Source: Candidatus Cacconaster scatequi (GTDB lineage: Bacteria; Bacteroidota; Bacteroidia; Bacteroidales; UBA932). Taken from it: DNA of 33,853 bases. Under the pieces are notes generated by a model. It worked only from the letters and a program-made list of their open reading frames with translations, was not told the origin of the DNA and did not search any database. The position numbers were made by a program, and so were the translations under genes. This document shows, piece after piece, positions 14,288-23,147 of this stretch. The DNA is taken from assembly GCA_018065305.1 (NCBI GenBank), contig JAGHTO010000036.1, positions 1 to 33,853 of the forward strand, read 5' to 3'. Numbering within the stretch: the stretch's first letter is position 1; every line of letters starts with the position of its first letter.

Positions 14288-16267
14288 ATGAAAAAGATTA
14301 TTCTATCCATCATAGCATCCGCCTGCGCCATCGCACTTTATGCGCAGGACAATCCCGTAACCTGGAACTGGTCCCTCAACGACGACGGAGACGGCACGAA
14401 AACACTCGTTTTCGACGCAACCGTCAGCGAAGGCTTCCACCTCTATGACCTCGGCCCCTACGAAGGCGGCCCCCCCCCCACCTCCTTCACTTTCACAACT
14501 GAAGGAGAAGTGGAACTGATTGGAGGCGTCGGCTACGGAACGGAACCCGTCCGCGCCCAGGACGACATTTTCGGAATGGAGATAGGAAGCTTCACCGGAA
14601 AAGCCCGGTTCACGCAGAAACTGAAGCATCAGGGAAACGCCGGAATCCACGTGACGATAGAATGGATGTGCTGCAACGACGTCAGCTGCATCCCCCCGAC
14701 CGACGAAGAATTCACCATCGACCTCTCCGGCACCTCCGCAACCGCCGTGGCGGAGAGCGAACCTGCCACGGAAGAAGCCGCGACAACGCCCAAAAACACC
14801 GGACACCTGTGGTCACTCATCCTGGAAGCGATACTCTGGGGCATCGCTGCCCTTCTCACCCCGTGCGTCTTCCCTATGATTCCCATGACCGTGTCCTATT
14901 TTCTCAAGGGGTCCGCAGACAAACTGTCCGGCAGAATCCACGCAATGACATACGGCCTTTTCATCATCCTGCTCTACACCGTCCCCATTGCCCTCATAAT
15001 ACTGATAACCAGAGTAGTCGGAGGTGCCGCAGTGACTGCCGACATCTTCAACTGGCTCTCCACCCACTGGCTCCCGAACATAATATTCTTCCTTGTGTTC
15101 ATGGTGTTCGCCGCCTCATTTTTCGGAGCGTTCGAAATCGTGCTTCCAAGTTCTGTAGTCAACGGCTCAGACAGCAAATCCGACAGGAAAAGCCTTGCCG
15201 GAATATTCTTCATGGCACTGACACTGGTACTGGTCTCATTCTCCTGCACCGGTCCGATAGTGGGCACCGTCCTGATAAAATCCACGGAAGGGGAATTCTG
15301 GACCCCGATGATTACAATGCTCGCATTCTCAGCGGCATTCGCATTCCCCTTCACCCTGTTCGCACTCTTCCCGTCATTCCTCCAGAAACTCCCCAAAAGC
15401 GGAGGCTGGCTGAACAGCGTCAAGGTTGTACTCGGATTCATCGAGATTGCGCTGGGACTGAAGTTCCTCAGCACAGCCGACCAGACCTATCAGTGGGGCA
15501 TCCTTGACAGGGAGACCTATCTGGCAATCTGGATAGTGTGCTTCTCGATGCTCGGATTCTACCTGCTCGGCAAACTGAAATTCAAAAACGACTCCCCCGT
15601 CGAACACATATCCGTCACCAGGCTGGCCCTCTCGATAGCGGTATTCTCATTCGTGGTCTATATGATACCCGGAATGTGGGGAGCTCCCCTCAAAGCGATT
15701 TCAGGATATCTGCCGCCTATGCAGACGCAGGATTTCGTGCTGGAGAAATATGCCGTTCCCCAAGGCGCGGCGGCACTACCGGTATCTGAAGGAGGCGTCA
15801 AATACGGCGACAGCGGACTCAAGCTTCCCCACGGGCTCACCGGCTTCTTCGACCTCGATGAAGCGGAAGCATACGCCGAAAAAATCGGGAAGCCACTCTT
15901 CATCGACTTCACCGGACTGGGGTGTATGAATTGTCGCGAGATGGAGGCAAGGGTACTTTCGGACCCTCAGATTCTGCAGACACTCCGCGAAGATTATGTG
16001 GTCGTTGCAGTGTTCGGCGATGACAAGAAAACCCGGGTGCCGCAGGAGGAGTGGGTTGTGACCGAATCCGGAAAGACACTGAAAACCCTCGGCAAAATAA
16101 ATTCCTACCGTATGCTCAAGGAATTCGACGTGAACGCACAACCGTATTACATTTTGAAGGGAAAAGGGAGACTGCTTGCCCCTCCCCGCAGCTACGACCT
16201 TGACGTCGAAGCGTTCAGAAGGTTTCTCAGCGACGGCCTTGAGGCCTACAAGTCAGATAGGAAATGA
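14288..16267 (+). CDS. dsbD: protein-disulfide reductase DsbD (thiol:disulfide interchange protein)
   Basis: DsbD carries electrons from cytoplasmic thioredoxin across the inner membrane to periplasmic disulfide partners. The 659-residue protein has a signal peptide (residues 1-20, ending ALYAQ), an N-terminal alpha-like domain with WMCCNDVSCIPP at 126-137, a central eight-helix domain beginning LTPCVFPMIPMTVSYFL with the partner Cys in SFSCTGPIVGT, and a C-terminal thioredoxin domain with CMNC at 546-549. All three redox Cys sites are present. The start at 14288 gives the signal peptide; an upstream in-frame GTG at 14261 lies in the repeat element. A C10 run at 14470-14479 encodes GPPP in the N-terminal domain and is in frame as read. 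Confidence 0.93.
   Translation: MKKIILSIIASACAIALYAQDNPVTWNWSLNDDGDGTKTLVFDATVSEGFHLYDLGPYEGGPPPTSFTFTTEGEVELIGGVGYGTEPVRAQDDIFGMEIGSFTGKARFTQKLKHQGNAGIHVTIEWMCCNDVSCIPPTDEEFTIDLSGTSATAVAESEPATEEAATTPKNTGHLWSLILEAILWGIAALLTPCVFPMIPMTVSYFLKGSADKLSGRIHAMTYGLFIILLYTVPIALIILITRVVGGAAVTADIFNWLSTHWLPNIIFFLVFMVFAASFFGAFEIVLPSSVVNGSDSKSDRKSLAGIFFMALTLVLVSFSCTGPIVGTVLIKSTEGEFWTPMITMLAFSAAFAFPFTLFALFPSFLQKLPKSGGWLNSVKVVLGFIEIALGLKFLSTADQTYQWGILDRETYLAIWIVCFSMLGFYLLGKLKFKNDSPVEHISVTRLALSIAVFSFVVYMIPGMWGAPLKAISGYLPPMQTQDFVLEKYAVPQGAAALPVSEGGVKYGDSGLKLPHGLTGFFDLDEAEAYAEKIGKPLFIDFTGLGCMNCREMEARVLSDPQILQTLREDYVVVAVFGDDKKTRVPQEEWVVTESGKTLKTLGKINSYRMLKEFDVNAQPYYILKGKGRLLAPPRSYDLDVEAFRRFLSDGLEAYKSDRK
14470..14479 (+). 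repeat. C10 homopolymer inside dsbD
   Basis: Ten consecutive C at codons 61-64. The gene is open with ten. Nine would read PPPPSLSQLKEKWN then TGA; eleven would read PPPHLLHFHN then TGA. Either removes the membrane and thioredoxin domains. It is the longest G/C run in the window. Confidence 0.9.
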
Positions 16268-16277
16268 AAAAATATGC

Positions 16278-16285
16278 TAACTTTG
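16278..16285 (+). promoter_or_regulatory. possible -7 box directly before the outer-membrane gene
   Basis: TAACTTTG, followed by CAGGT and the ATG at 16291. A start about 7 bases after the box would fall on or next to the start codon and give a leaderless or nearly leaderless message, separate from dsbD. No clear -33 element is seen; the site may be chance. Confidence 0.35.
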
Positions 16286-16290
16286 CAGGT

Positions 16291-16920
16291 ATGAAAATGC
16301 GTTTCAAACCAATTTTGCCGGCACTGATGATGATAATGCTGCCGGCCTTTCTCTCCGCACAGATAAAAGTCCACCCTGTGGCTGAATATGATTTCCAGTT
16401 CAGATACAATACCTCCTCGGAGGTGGCGAGCCCTTTTCACGGCATCAGCGCGGGAGCAAGGGTGACCATCCCCACCTCAAACTATTTCTCGTTCAATCTG
16501 GGCCTGCAGTACAGATACGCCTTCACGAACCGGCCTGTCGCATACTACAACATCCAGAAGGGGGACGCATCCATTTCGGACCACAACATAGAGGCGCCGG
16601 TCACATTCGGCGTCGGGATTCCCCTCAAGAACGGACGGAGATTCTTCATCGATCTTGGACCGACCGCAAGCTTCAATATGTATTCCGCAATGAAACCCAG
16701 TGTCGGCGTGCTCGGATACCGCGTCGGCGAAAGCTATAACCTTCACAAAGCAGGCTTGGCCCAGCGGTGGAATCTGTTCGGATGCGGCACTCTCGGATGT
16801 GAATTCTCCGATTTACTGACAGTGAAGGCCGGATACCGCTTCGGATTCCTCAATCAGGGTTCCGAGACCGAAACCATCAAGATACACAGCATCACAGCCG
16901 CCTTAATCTTCAATTTTTAA
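16291..16920 (+). CDS. outer-membrane beta-barrel protein
   Basis: Starting at the ATG 16291 gives 209 residues with a signal peptide (MKMRFKPILPALMMIMLPAF, cleavage after SAQ near residue 23). An ATG at 16264 overlapping the dsbD stop is also in frame but adds nine polar residues ahead of the signal. The mature part has barrel-like strands (YFSFNLGLQYRYAF, VTFGVGIPLKNGRRFFIDLGP, LLTVKAGYRFGFLNQG) and ends in a strand with terminal Phe (ITAALIFNF), the C-terminal signature recognised by the BAM machinery. Function is unknown. It sits between dsbD and a GH95 lipoprotein with 6 bases to the latter. Confidence 0.7.
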   Translation: MKMRFKPILPALMMIMLPAFLSAQIKVHPVAEYDFQFRYNTSSEVASPFHGISAGARVTIPTSNYFSFNLGLQYRYAFTNRPVAYYNIQKGDASISDHNIEAPVTFGVGIPLKNGRRFFIDLGPTASFNMYSAMKPSVGVLGYRVGESYNLHKAGLAQRWNLFGCGTLGCEFSDLLTVKAGYRFGFLNQGSETETIKIHSITAALIFNF

Positions 16921-16926
16921 CATTAT

Positions 16927-19302
16927 ATGAGAAAGACCTTCATACTTGTCGCGACGGTTGTCCTGACCGCCACGGCCTGCAATGACTTCACCCATAATGA
17001 AATGGCCTACCATTTCGACGAACCCGCCGCCACCTGGGAGGCCTGCTTCCCCCTCGGAAACGGAAGGATAGGCGCTATGAGCAACAGCGACACGAAACGG
17101 GAGACAATCATACTGAACGAGATATCACTGTGGTCCGGAAGCCGCCAGACAATCGAGAATCCCGATGCCGTCAAACATCTTCCCGCAATACGTGAGCTTC
17201 TGTTCCAGGGGAAGAATGCGGAGGCGCAGAAACTGATGTATGAAACCTTCACCTGCGACGCTCCCGGTGCAGACAAAGCGCTCCGTGACGCACGATACGG
17301 CTCCTACCAGATGTTCGCCAGACTCCATATCGACTATACGACGGAGGAGGCCGTAGATGACTACAGGAGGGAGCTCTTCCTTGAGAATGCAGAGGAGGTA
17401 ACCACCTACCGATGCGGGAAAACAAACTTCAAGAAGGAGTTGATGGCCTCGTTCGGAGATGACGTGATTGCCCTCAGGCTTACCTCAAACCGGCAGGCGC
17501 TCAACTTCTCGGTATCGATGGACCGCACGGCCGAAAGCGTATTGCCACAGGCCTGGCAGCCCGAAATTAGCTATGAAAAGGGAGACATTCTCTTTTCGGG
17601 AAATACGCGCGCAGGCGACGAGGACAGCACCACGACACTTCACGGAATGGCCTATTACGGGCGTACCAGGATAATACTTCCACGGCACGGGGAGCTTGTC
17701 ACGGAAGAGGGGCGGATAACCGTCAAAAATGCCGACCAGGCCATAATTCTGGTCAGTATGGGCACGGATTATTTCGACAAGGATTTCAGGAATCTGACGG
17801 ACAGTCTCATCGAAAAGGCATCCCGCAGAAGCTGGAAGGAGCTCCGCAGAGACCACATTGCCGCATACCGGAAATTGTTCAAACGGGTTGACGTGAATTT
17901 CGGCAACGACAGGGATCGGGAGGAGATGTCTTTCGAAAAAAGGCTCGCGGCTTTCGCTGAGGACCACAATGACCCCTCCCTCATCGCGCTCTACTATCAG
18001 CTCGGAAGATATCTGCTGATTTCCTCCACAAGGCCGGGATGCCTGCCCCCCAACCTTCAGGGTTTGTGGGCGAATACTTTCGGCACCCCGTGGAACGGAG
18101 ACTATCATCTCAACATAAATGCGCAGATGAACCTCTGGCCCGCAGAAAGCGGCAACCTGAAAGAACTCCATCTCCCCCTTATCGAATGGACGAAGAGGCA
18201 GGTCGAAAGCGGCCGCAAGACTGCCGCCGACTTCTACAACGCAAGAGGATGGACAACCCATATCCTGGGCAACGTGTGGGAGTTCACGGCACCCGGTGAA
18301 AACCCGAGCTGGGGAGCGACCAACACCTGCGCGGCCTGGATGTGCCAGCACCTCTACAGACATTACCAGTACACCCCCGACAAGGAGTATCTGGCTGAAA
18401 TATATCCGGTATTGAAAGAGGCTGCCCGCTTCTTCGTGGATATGCTTGCCGAGGATCCCCGCACCGGATATCTCGTGACTGCGCCGACATCATCGCCGGA
18501 AAACGCATACAAGATGCAGGACGGAACGGTTGCCAACGTATGTGCCGGATCCACGATGGACAACCAGATTGTCCGTGAGCTTTTCACCAACACGATGGAA
18601 GCCGCGGCCATACTGGGCGTGGACAGGGAATATGCCGACACCCTCAGACAGAAGAGGGACAGGCTCTGCCCCACAATGCTCGGACCGGACGGAAGGATAA
18701 TGGAGTGGCTCGAACCCTTCGGGGAAAACGAACCCCATCACCGCCACGTCTCGCATCTCTTCGGACTCCATCCGGGAGATGAGATTTCAGTCAACAGGAC
18801 TCCGGAACTCGCCGAAGGTGCAAGGAAAACGCTCGAGGCACGCGGAGATGAAAGCACAGGCTGGTCAATGGCCTGGAAAATCAACTTCTGGGCGCGTCTC
18901 CACGACGGCGACCACGCTTACAAGCTTCTGTGCGACCTGCTTCGCCCCGTATTCGACACTGACTTCAACTATATTGACGCCGGGGGCTCATACCCCAATC
19001 TGTTCTGCGCCCATCCCCCCTTCCAGATTGACGGAAACTTCGGAGGATGCGCCGGCATTGCGGAAATGCTGATCCAGAGCCACGAGGGCTTCATAGAACT
19101 GCTTCCCGCCCTTCCGGGCAAACTGAAGGATGGCTCATTCAAGGGACTGTGCGTCCGCGGCGGAGCCGTAGTGAGCGCCAGCTGGAAAGACGGCAAGGTG
19201 ACGGACGTAGAGCTTGAGGCGACAACCGAGGGAGATTTTGAGATAAAAGGGTTCACGAACGGCCCGGTACATCTCAAGGCAGGCGAGAGATGGTGCAATT
19301 GA
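16927..19302 (+). CDS. GH95 family glycosidase lipoprotein (alpha-L-fucosidase or alpha-L-galactosidase)
   Basis: GH95 enzymes invert terminal alpha-1,2-fucose or alpha-galactose linkages. The 791-residue protein starts with a lipoprotein signal (TATAC, Cys18). Next come the N-terminal beta-sandwich (EACFPLGNGRIGAM near 38, ILNEISLWSG near 65) and the (alpha/alpha)6 barrel with LPPNLQGLWANTFGTPWNGDYHL in parts, NINAQMN at 396-402, SSPEN with Glu525, HHRHVSHLFGLHPGDE, and IDGNFGG at 701-707. By comparison with the Bifidobacterium enzyme AfcA, the Asn pair, Glu525 and Asp702 correspond to catalytic residues. It is probably surface or periplasmic and digests host or plant fucosylated glycans. 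No SusCD pair is adjacent, so it is not in a classic polysaccharide-utilisation locus here. Confidence 0.9.
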   Translation: MRKTFILVATVVLTATACNDFTHNEMAYHFDEPAATWEACFPLGNGRIGAMSNSDTKRETIILNEISLWSGSRQTIENPDAVKHLPAIRELLFQGKNAEAQKLMYETFTCDAPGADKALRDARYGSYQMFARLHIDYTTEEAVDDYRRELFLENAEEVTTYRCGKTNFKKELMASFGDDVIALRLTSNRQALNFSVSMDRTAESVLPQAWQPEISYEKGDILFSGNTRAGDEDSTTTLHGMAYYGRTRIILPRHGELVTEEGRITVKNADQAIILVSMGTDYFDKDFRNLTDSLIEKASRRSWKELRRDHIAAYRKLFKRVDVNFGNDRDREEMSFEKRLAAFAEDHNDPSLIALYYQLGRYLLISSTRPGCLPPNLQGLWANTFGTPWNGDYHLNINAQMNLWPAESGNLKELHLPLIEWTKRQVESGRKTAADFYNARGWTTHILGNVWEFTAPGENPSWGATNTCAAWMCQHLYRHYQYTPDKEYLAEIYPVLKEAARFFVDMLAEDPRTGYLVTAPTSSPENAYKMQDGTVANVCAGSTMDNQIVRELFTNTMEAAAILGVDREYADTLRQKRDRLCPTMLGPDGRIMEWLEPFGENEPHHRHVSHLFGLHPGDEISVNRTPELAEGARKTLEARGDESTGWSMAWKINFWARLHDGDHAYKLLCDLLRPVFDTDFNYIDAGGSYPNLFCAHPPFQIDGNFGGCAGIAEMLIQSHEGFIELLPALPGKLKDGSFKGLCVRGGAVVSASWKDGKVTDVELEATTEGDFEIKGFTNGPVHLKAGERWCN

Positions 19303-19304
19303 TA

Positions 19305-19335
19305 TTGGTCAAGTCAAAACTGATTCCTATCTTTG
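19305..19335 (+). promoter_or_regulatory. valS promoter
   Basis: TATCTTTG at 19328-19335 matches the -7 box, followed by CAGG. TTG at 19305-19307 is 20 bases upstream and fits the -33 element. The start codon lies 24 bases downstream of the -7 box. Confidence 0.65.
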
Positions 19336-19359
19336 CAGGATACATAATTGGAAAACATA

Positions 19360-22071
19360 ATGGAACTTCCCGATAAATATGACCCTTCCCTTGCGGAAGA
19401 AAAATGGTACAGATACTGGATCGAGCACAAATTCTTCCATTCCGAACCGGATGAAAGAGAGCCCTATACGATAGTGATTCCGCCGCCGAACGTGACGGGA
19501 GTCCTTCATATGGGACATATGATGAACAACACCCTTCAGGACGTTCTCGTAAGGCGCGCCCGCATGAAGGGCAAGAATGCTCTCTGGGTCCCCGGTACGG
19601 ACCACGCCTCCATCGCAACCGAGGCCAAAGTGGTGGGACGTCTCGCGGAAAAGGGCATCAGGAAGCAGGATCTCACGAGGGAGGAGTTCCTCCGGCACGC
19701 CTGGGACTGGACCAACGAACACGGAGGAATAATCCTCAAGCAGCTCAGAAGGCTCGGCGCCAGCTGCGACTGGGACAGGACTGCCTTCACGATGGACGGC
19801 CCCCGCAGCGAAAGCGTTCTGAAAGTTTTCTGCGACCTGTATGACAAAGGATTGATTTACAGAGGTCTGCGAATGGTCAACTGGGACCCGAAAGCAAGGA
19901 CTGCACTCTCCAACATTGAGGTCATCTACCGCGAGGAGAAGTCCAAACTCTACTATCTGAAATACTATCTGGCCGACACCGACACAAATCCAGTCGTCCC
20001 CACCGGAGTTGAAGGAGAAGTTCTCCACAAGGACGAAAAGGGATGGTACGCAGTCGTGGCGACCACCCGTCCCGAGACGATAATGGGTGACACCGCGATG
20101 TGCATCAACCCCAAGGACCCGAAGAACGGATGGCTGAAGGGCCACAAGGTGACGGTTCCCCTCGTCGGCAGGGCCGTTCCTGTCATCGAGGACCGCTATG
20201 TAGACGTCGAATTCGGTACCGGATGCCTCAAGGTCACTCCGGCTCACGACGTGAACGACTACAATCTGGGCAAAACCCATAACCTCGAGACCATAGACAT
20301 CTTCAACCCTGACGGAACCCTCTCCCCCGCCGCCGGCCTTTATGTCGGAATGGACAGAATGGCATGCAGGAAACAGATAGCGGCCGACCTGCAGGAGGCC
20401 GGTCTGATGGAAAAGGTGGAGGACTATGTAAACAAAGTGGGATATTCCGAAAGGAACCCGAACACCGCAGTGGAACCCCGCCTCTGCAAGCAGTGGTATC
20501 TCAAGATGGAACACCTTGCACAGATAGCGCTCAAACCCGTATTGGACGGAAATATCAAGTTCCACCCGGACAAATTCGTCAACACCTACCGCAACTGGCT
20601 CGAAAACATCGACGACTGGTGCATCAGCCGCCAGCTCTGGTGGGGCCACAGAATCCCCGCATACTATCTGCCGGGAGACGGAAGCGAGAACGAAACGTTC
20701 GTGGTCGCCCTCAACGAAGAGGAGGCTCTGCAGAAGGCAAGAAAAATCAAGGGATATGAGAACATATCCGCCGCCGACCTTCGTCACGACGAGGATGCGC
20801 TCGACACCTGGTTCTCAAGCTGGCTCTGGCCTGTCAGCCTGTTTGACGGAATCAATGACCCCGGAAACAAAGAAATCAGATACTACTACCCCACAAGCGA
20901 CCTTGTGACCGGTCCGGACATCATCTTCTTCTGGGTTGCCAGAATGATTATGGCGGGCGAGGAATATATGGGTGACGTCCCCTTCCGCAACGTCTATTTC
21001 ACGGGAATCGTGAGGGACAAGCTCGGCCGCAAGATGAGCAAGCAGCTGGGTAACTCCCCCGACCCTATAGGCCTGATAGAGAAATACGGAGCGGACGGCG
21101 TCCGCCTCGGCATACTTCTCTGCACCTCGGCAGGCAACGACATACTCTTTGACGAGAGTCAGGTCGAACAGGGACGCAATTTCTCGAACAAGATTTGGAA
21201 CGCCTTCAGGCTGGTCCAGGGATGGAAGGAGGCCGACGTTCCGCAGAGCAAGGCAAACCGCGTCGCAGTGGAGTGGTTCAGGGCGAAACTTGAAAAGACC
21301 CTCGCCCAGATTGACGCCGACTACGGCAAATTCCGCATCAACGACGCCGTGATGGCAACCTACAAGCTCTTCTGGGACGACTTCTGCGCCTGGTATCTCG
21401 AGACGGTCAAGCCGGCATATCACGACGGTGTGCAGGACCCTGTCGACAGTGAGACATATCAGGCCACCAAGGGTTTCTTCGACGTTCTGCTCAAGATGCT
21501 GCACCCCGTGATGCCTTTCATCACAGAGGAACTCTGGCAGAACCTTCAGCCCAGAAAGGAGGGAGAGACCATAATGCTGCAGAGAATACCCGAAACCGTT
21601 GGCTTCGACGAAAAGGTCATAGAGCGCTTTGAAACGGCGCAGCAGGCCATTGCTTCCGTCCGCGCAATACGTCAGCAGAAAAACATCTCCCCCAAGACAC
21701 CTCTGAAACTCCAGGTTGCGGCAGGTGCCTACCCCGAGGAGGTCAATCCCGTCATCGAGAAACTCGGCGGAATATCTGACATCGACGTTTGTACAGAGAT
21801 TGACACCTCCGTACCCGGACAGGGCTTTCTGGTAGGCACAATACGATTCTTCGTCCCCCTTCAGGGTATGATAGACGCGAAGGAGCAGAAAGAGAAGATA
21901 CTCGCCGAAATCGCGCGGTACGAAGGATTCCTCAAGGGAGTGAACGCAAAACTGGGCAATGCCCGTTTCGTGGAGAACGCCCCCGCGGCAGTGGTCGAGC
22001 TCGAAAGAAAGAAGCAGAGCGACGCCACCGAAAAGCTGAACAACCTCAGGGCGGAACTGGAAAAACTATAA
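19360..22071 (+). CDS. valS: valyl-tRNA synthetase
   Basis: Class I synthetase that charges tRNA-Val, with editing of threonine. The 903-residue length is normal. Signature motifs are [15 protein letters not shown] (HIGH-type) near residue 44, the CP1 editing domain with [12 protein letters not shown] near 232 and [16 protein letters not shown] near 286, [17 protein letters not shown], and [12 protein letters not shown] (KMSKS variant) near 560. A C-terminal anticodon-binding region and a coiled coil rich in Lys/Glu (residues about 840-903) complete it. ATG at 19360 follows the -7 box; a TTG four codons earlier is less likely. The gene is transcribed ahead of tatA. Confidence 0.97.
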   Translation: MELPDKYDPSLAEEKWYRYWIEHKFFHSEPDEREPYTIVIPPPNVTGVLHMGHMMNNTLQDVLVRRARMKGKNALWVPGTDHASIATEAKVVGRLAEKGIRKQDLTREEFLRHAWDWTNEHGGIILKQLRRLGASCDWDRTAFTMDGPRSESVLKVFCDLYDKGLIYRGLRMVNWDPKARTALSNIEVIYREEKSKLYYLKYYLADTDTNPVVPTGVEGEVLHKDEKGWYAVVATTRPETIMGDTAMCINPKDPKNGWLKGHKVTVPLVGRAVPVIEDRYVDVEFGTGCLKVTPAHDVNDYNLGKTHNLETIDIFNPDGTLSPAAGLYVGMDRMACRKQIAADLQEAGLMEKVEDYVNKVGYSERNPNTAVEPRLCKQWYLKMEHLAQIALKPVLDGNIKFHPDKFVNTYRNWLENIDDWCISRQLWWGHRIPAYYLPGDGSENETFVVALNEEEALQKARKIKGYENISAADLRHDEDALDTWFSSWLWPVSLFDGINDPGNKEIRYYYPTSDLVTGPDIIFFWVARMIMAGEEYMGDVPFRNVYFTGIVRDKLGRKMSKQLGNSPDPIGLIEKYGADGVRLGILLCTSAGNDILFDESQVEQGRNFSNKIWNAFRLVQGWKEADVPQSKANRVAVEWFRAKLEKTLAQIDADYGKFRINDAVMATYKLFWDDFCAWYLETVKPAYHDGVQDPVDSETYQATKGFFDVLLKMLHPVMPFITEELWQNLQPRKEGETIMLQRIPETVGFDEKVIERFETAQQAIASVRAIRQQKNISPKTPLKLQVAAGAYPEEVNPVIEKLGGISDIDVCTEIDTSVPGQGFLVGTIRFFVPLQGMIDAKEQKEKILAEIARYEGFLKGVNAKLGNARFVENAPAAVVELERKKQSDATEKLNNLRAELEKL

Positions 22072-22094
22072 ACATCAAACAAAAAAGCATACGT

Positions 22095-22358
22095 ATGAAT
22101 ACTTTATTTATTATGCCTCTTGCCATCCAGGGATGGGAGTGGATTATTATCGGACTTGTAGTGCTCCTTCTTTTCGGAGGCAAGAAGATTCCCGAACTGA
22201 TGAGAGGACTCGGAAAAGGAATGAAGAGCTTCAAGCAGGGAATGAAGGATGTCGAGGAAGACGTCCAGGAAATCAGGAAGGAGCTTGATGCCGCAGAACC
22301 CGCTCCCAAGAAGACCAAGAAGGTCGTCGAGGCGGAGGAAGTGAAGGCTGAAGAGTAA
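22095..22358 (+). CDS. tatA: twin-arginine translocase subunit TatA/TatE
   Basis: An 87-residue protein with one N-terminal membrane helix ([11 protein letters not shown]), then the hinge [19 protein letters not shown] amphipathic helix typical of TatA/E/B, and a charged tail ([10 protein letters not shown]). TatA oligomerises to form the passage for folded proteins with twin-arginine signals. It lies just before tatC with three bases between the two genes, giving a minimal TatAC system. No TatB is seen in the window, as is common in Bacteroidetes. The gene may share the valS transcript; the gap is 23 bases. Confidence 0.92.
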   Translation: MNTLFIMPLAIQGWEWIIIGLVVLLLFGGKKIPELMRGLGKGMKSFKQGMKDVEEDVQEIRKELDAAEPAPKKTKKVVEAEEVKAEE

Positions 22359-22361
22359 GGG

Positions 22362-23147
22362 ATGTCACAGAAAGGAAATGTCGAAAAGGAGATGACCTTC
22401 TGGGATCATCTCGAGGATTTGCGTGGCGGGCTGATAAGGTCCATCGCAGTGTTGCTCGTTGCCAGCATCGTCCTCTTCTTTTTCAAGAATTTCCTGTTCG
22501 ACAACCTCATTCTCGCGCCGACGAGGAGTGACTTTTTCCTTTACAAATGGCTGGGAGTCGATGTCAGCCTGAAACTGGTCAACATCGAAGTGGCCGCGCA
22601 GTTCATGATTCACATAAAAGTGACATTCATCTGTGCAATCATAATCTGCTGCCCGTATCTCATCTATGAGATATGGAGGTTCATCTCCCCCGCCCTCTAC
22701 AAGCACGAAATAGTCGCCACGAGGAAAGCTTTCCTCTTTGCATCGGTACTGTTCTATGCCGGGCTCGCCGTCGGCTACACGGTTGTACTGCCACTGATGG
22801 TCAACTTCTTCCACAGTTACAGCGTAAGCGAAACTGTGGAGAACACCATCTCCCTCAGTTCATATATGGGAACGGTGACCAGCACGGTGCTCCTGTTCGG
22901 ACTGGTGTTCGAATTCCCCACCCTGATTGCGATTCTCTCGCAGCTCGGTCTTGTGACAAAGCAGATGCTCAAGAGCGGATGGAGATATGCTGTCTGCGTT
23001 GTCGTGGTTCTCGCCGCGCTGATAACCCCCTCCGGAGACCCGTTCTCCCTCGGTGTCGTCTCAGTTCCGCTATTCATACTGTACTGGATAAGCATACTTG
23101 TCTGCAAGGAGGCCCTCCCCGAGGAGGATGATGTTGACGAACAATGA
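22362..23147 (+). CDS. tatC: twin-arginine translocase subunit TatC
   Basis: A 261-residue polytopic protein with six predicted membrane helices. The N-terminal cytoplasmic stretch EMTFWDHLEDLRGGLIRS contains the conserved 'HLxELR'-type element that binds the twin-arginine signal. Next come CPYLIYEIWRFISPALYKHE and FPTLIAILSQLGLV, then LAALITPSGDPFS near the C terminus with the conserved TPSxDP. It recognises substrates and recruits TatA. The stop overlaps the start of the ABC-F gene (ATGA), so the two are likely translated together. No obvious Tat substrate is encoded in the window. Confidence 0.95.
   Translation: MSQKGNVEKEMTFWDHLEDLRGGLIRSIAVLLVASIVLFFFKNFLFDNLILAPTRSDFFLYKWLGVDVSLKLVNIEVAAQFMIHIKVTFICAIIICCPYLIYEIWRFISPALYKHEIVATRKAFLFASVLFYAGLAVGYTVVLPLMVNFFHSYSVSETVENTISLSSYMGTVTSTVLLFGLVFEFPTLIAILSQLGLVTKQMLKSGWRYAVCVVVVLAALITPSGDPFSLGVVSVPLFILYWISILVCKEALPEEDDVDEQ

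Noticed and set aside
17485-18363. 292-codon open frame opposite the GH95 gene
   Set aside because: Shadow of the GC-biased third codon positions of GH95; no recognisable domain.
19327-20787. 486-codon open frame opposite valS
   Set aside because: Complement of highly conserved valyl-tRNA synthetase motifs; rich in Val, Gly, His as typical of a shadow frame.
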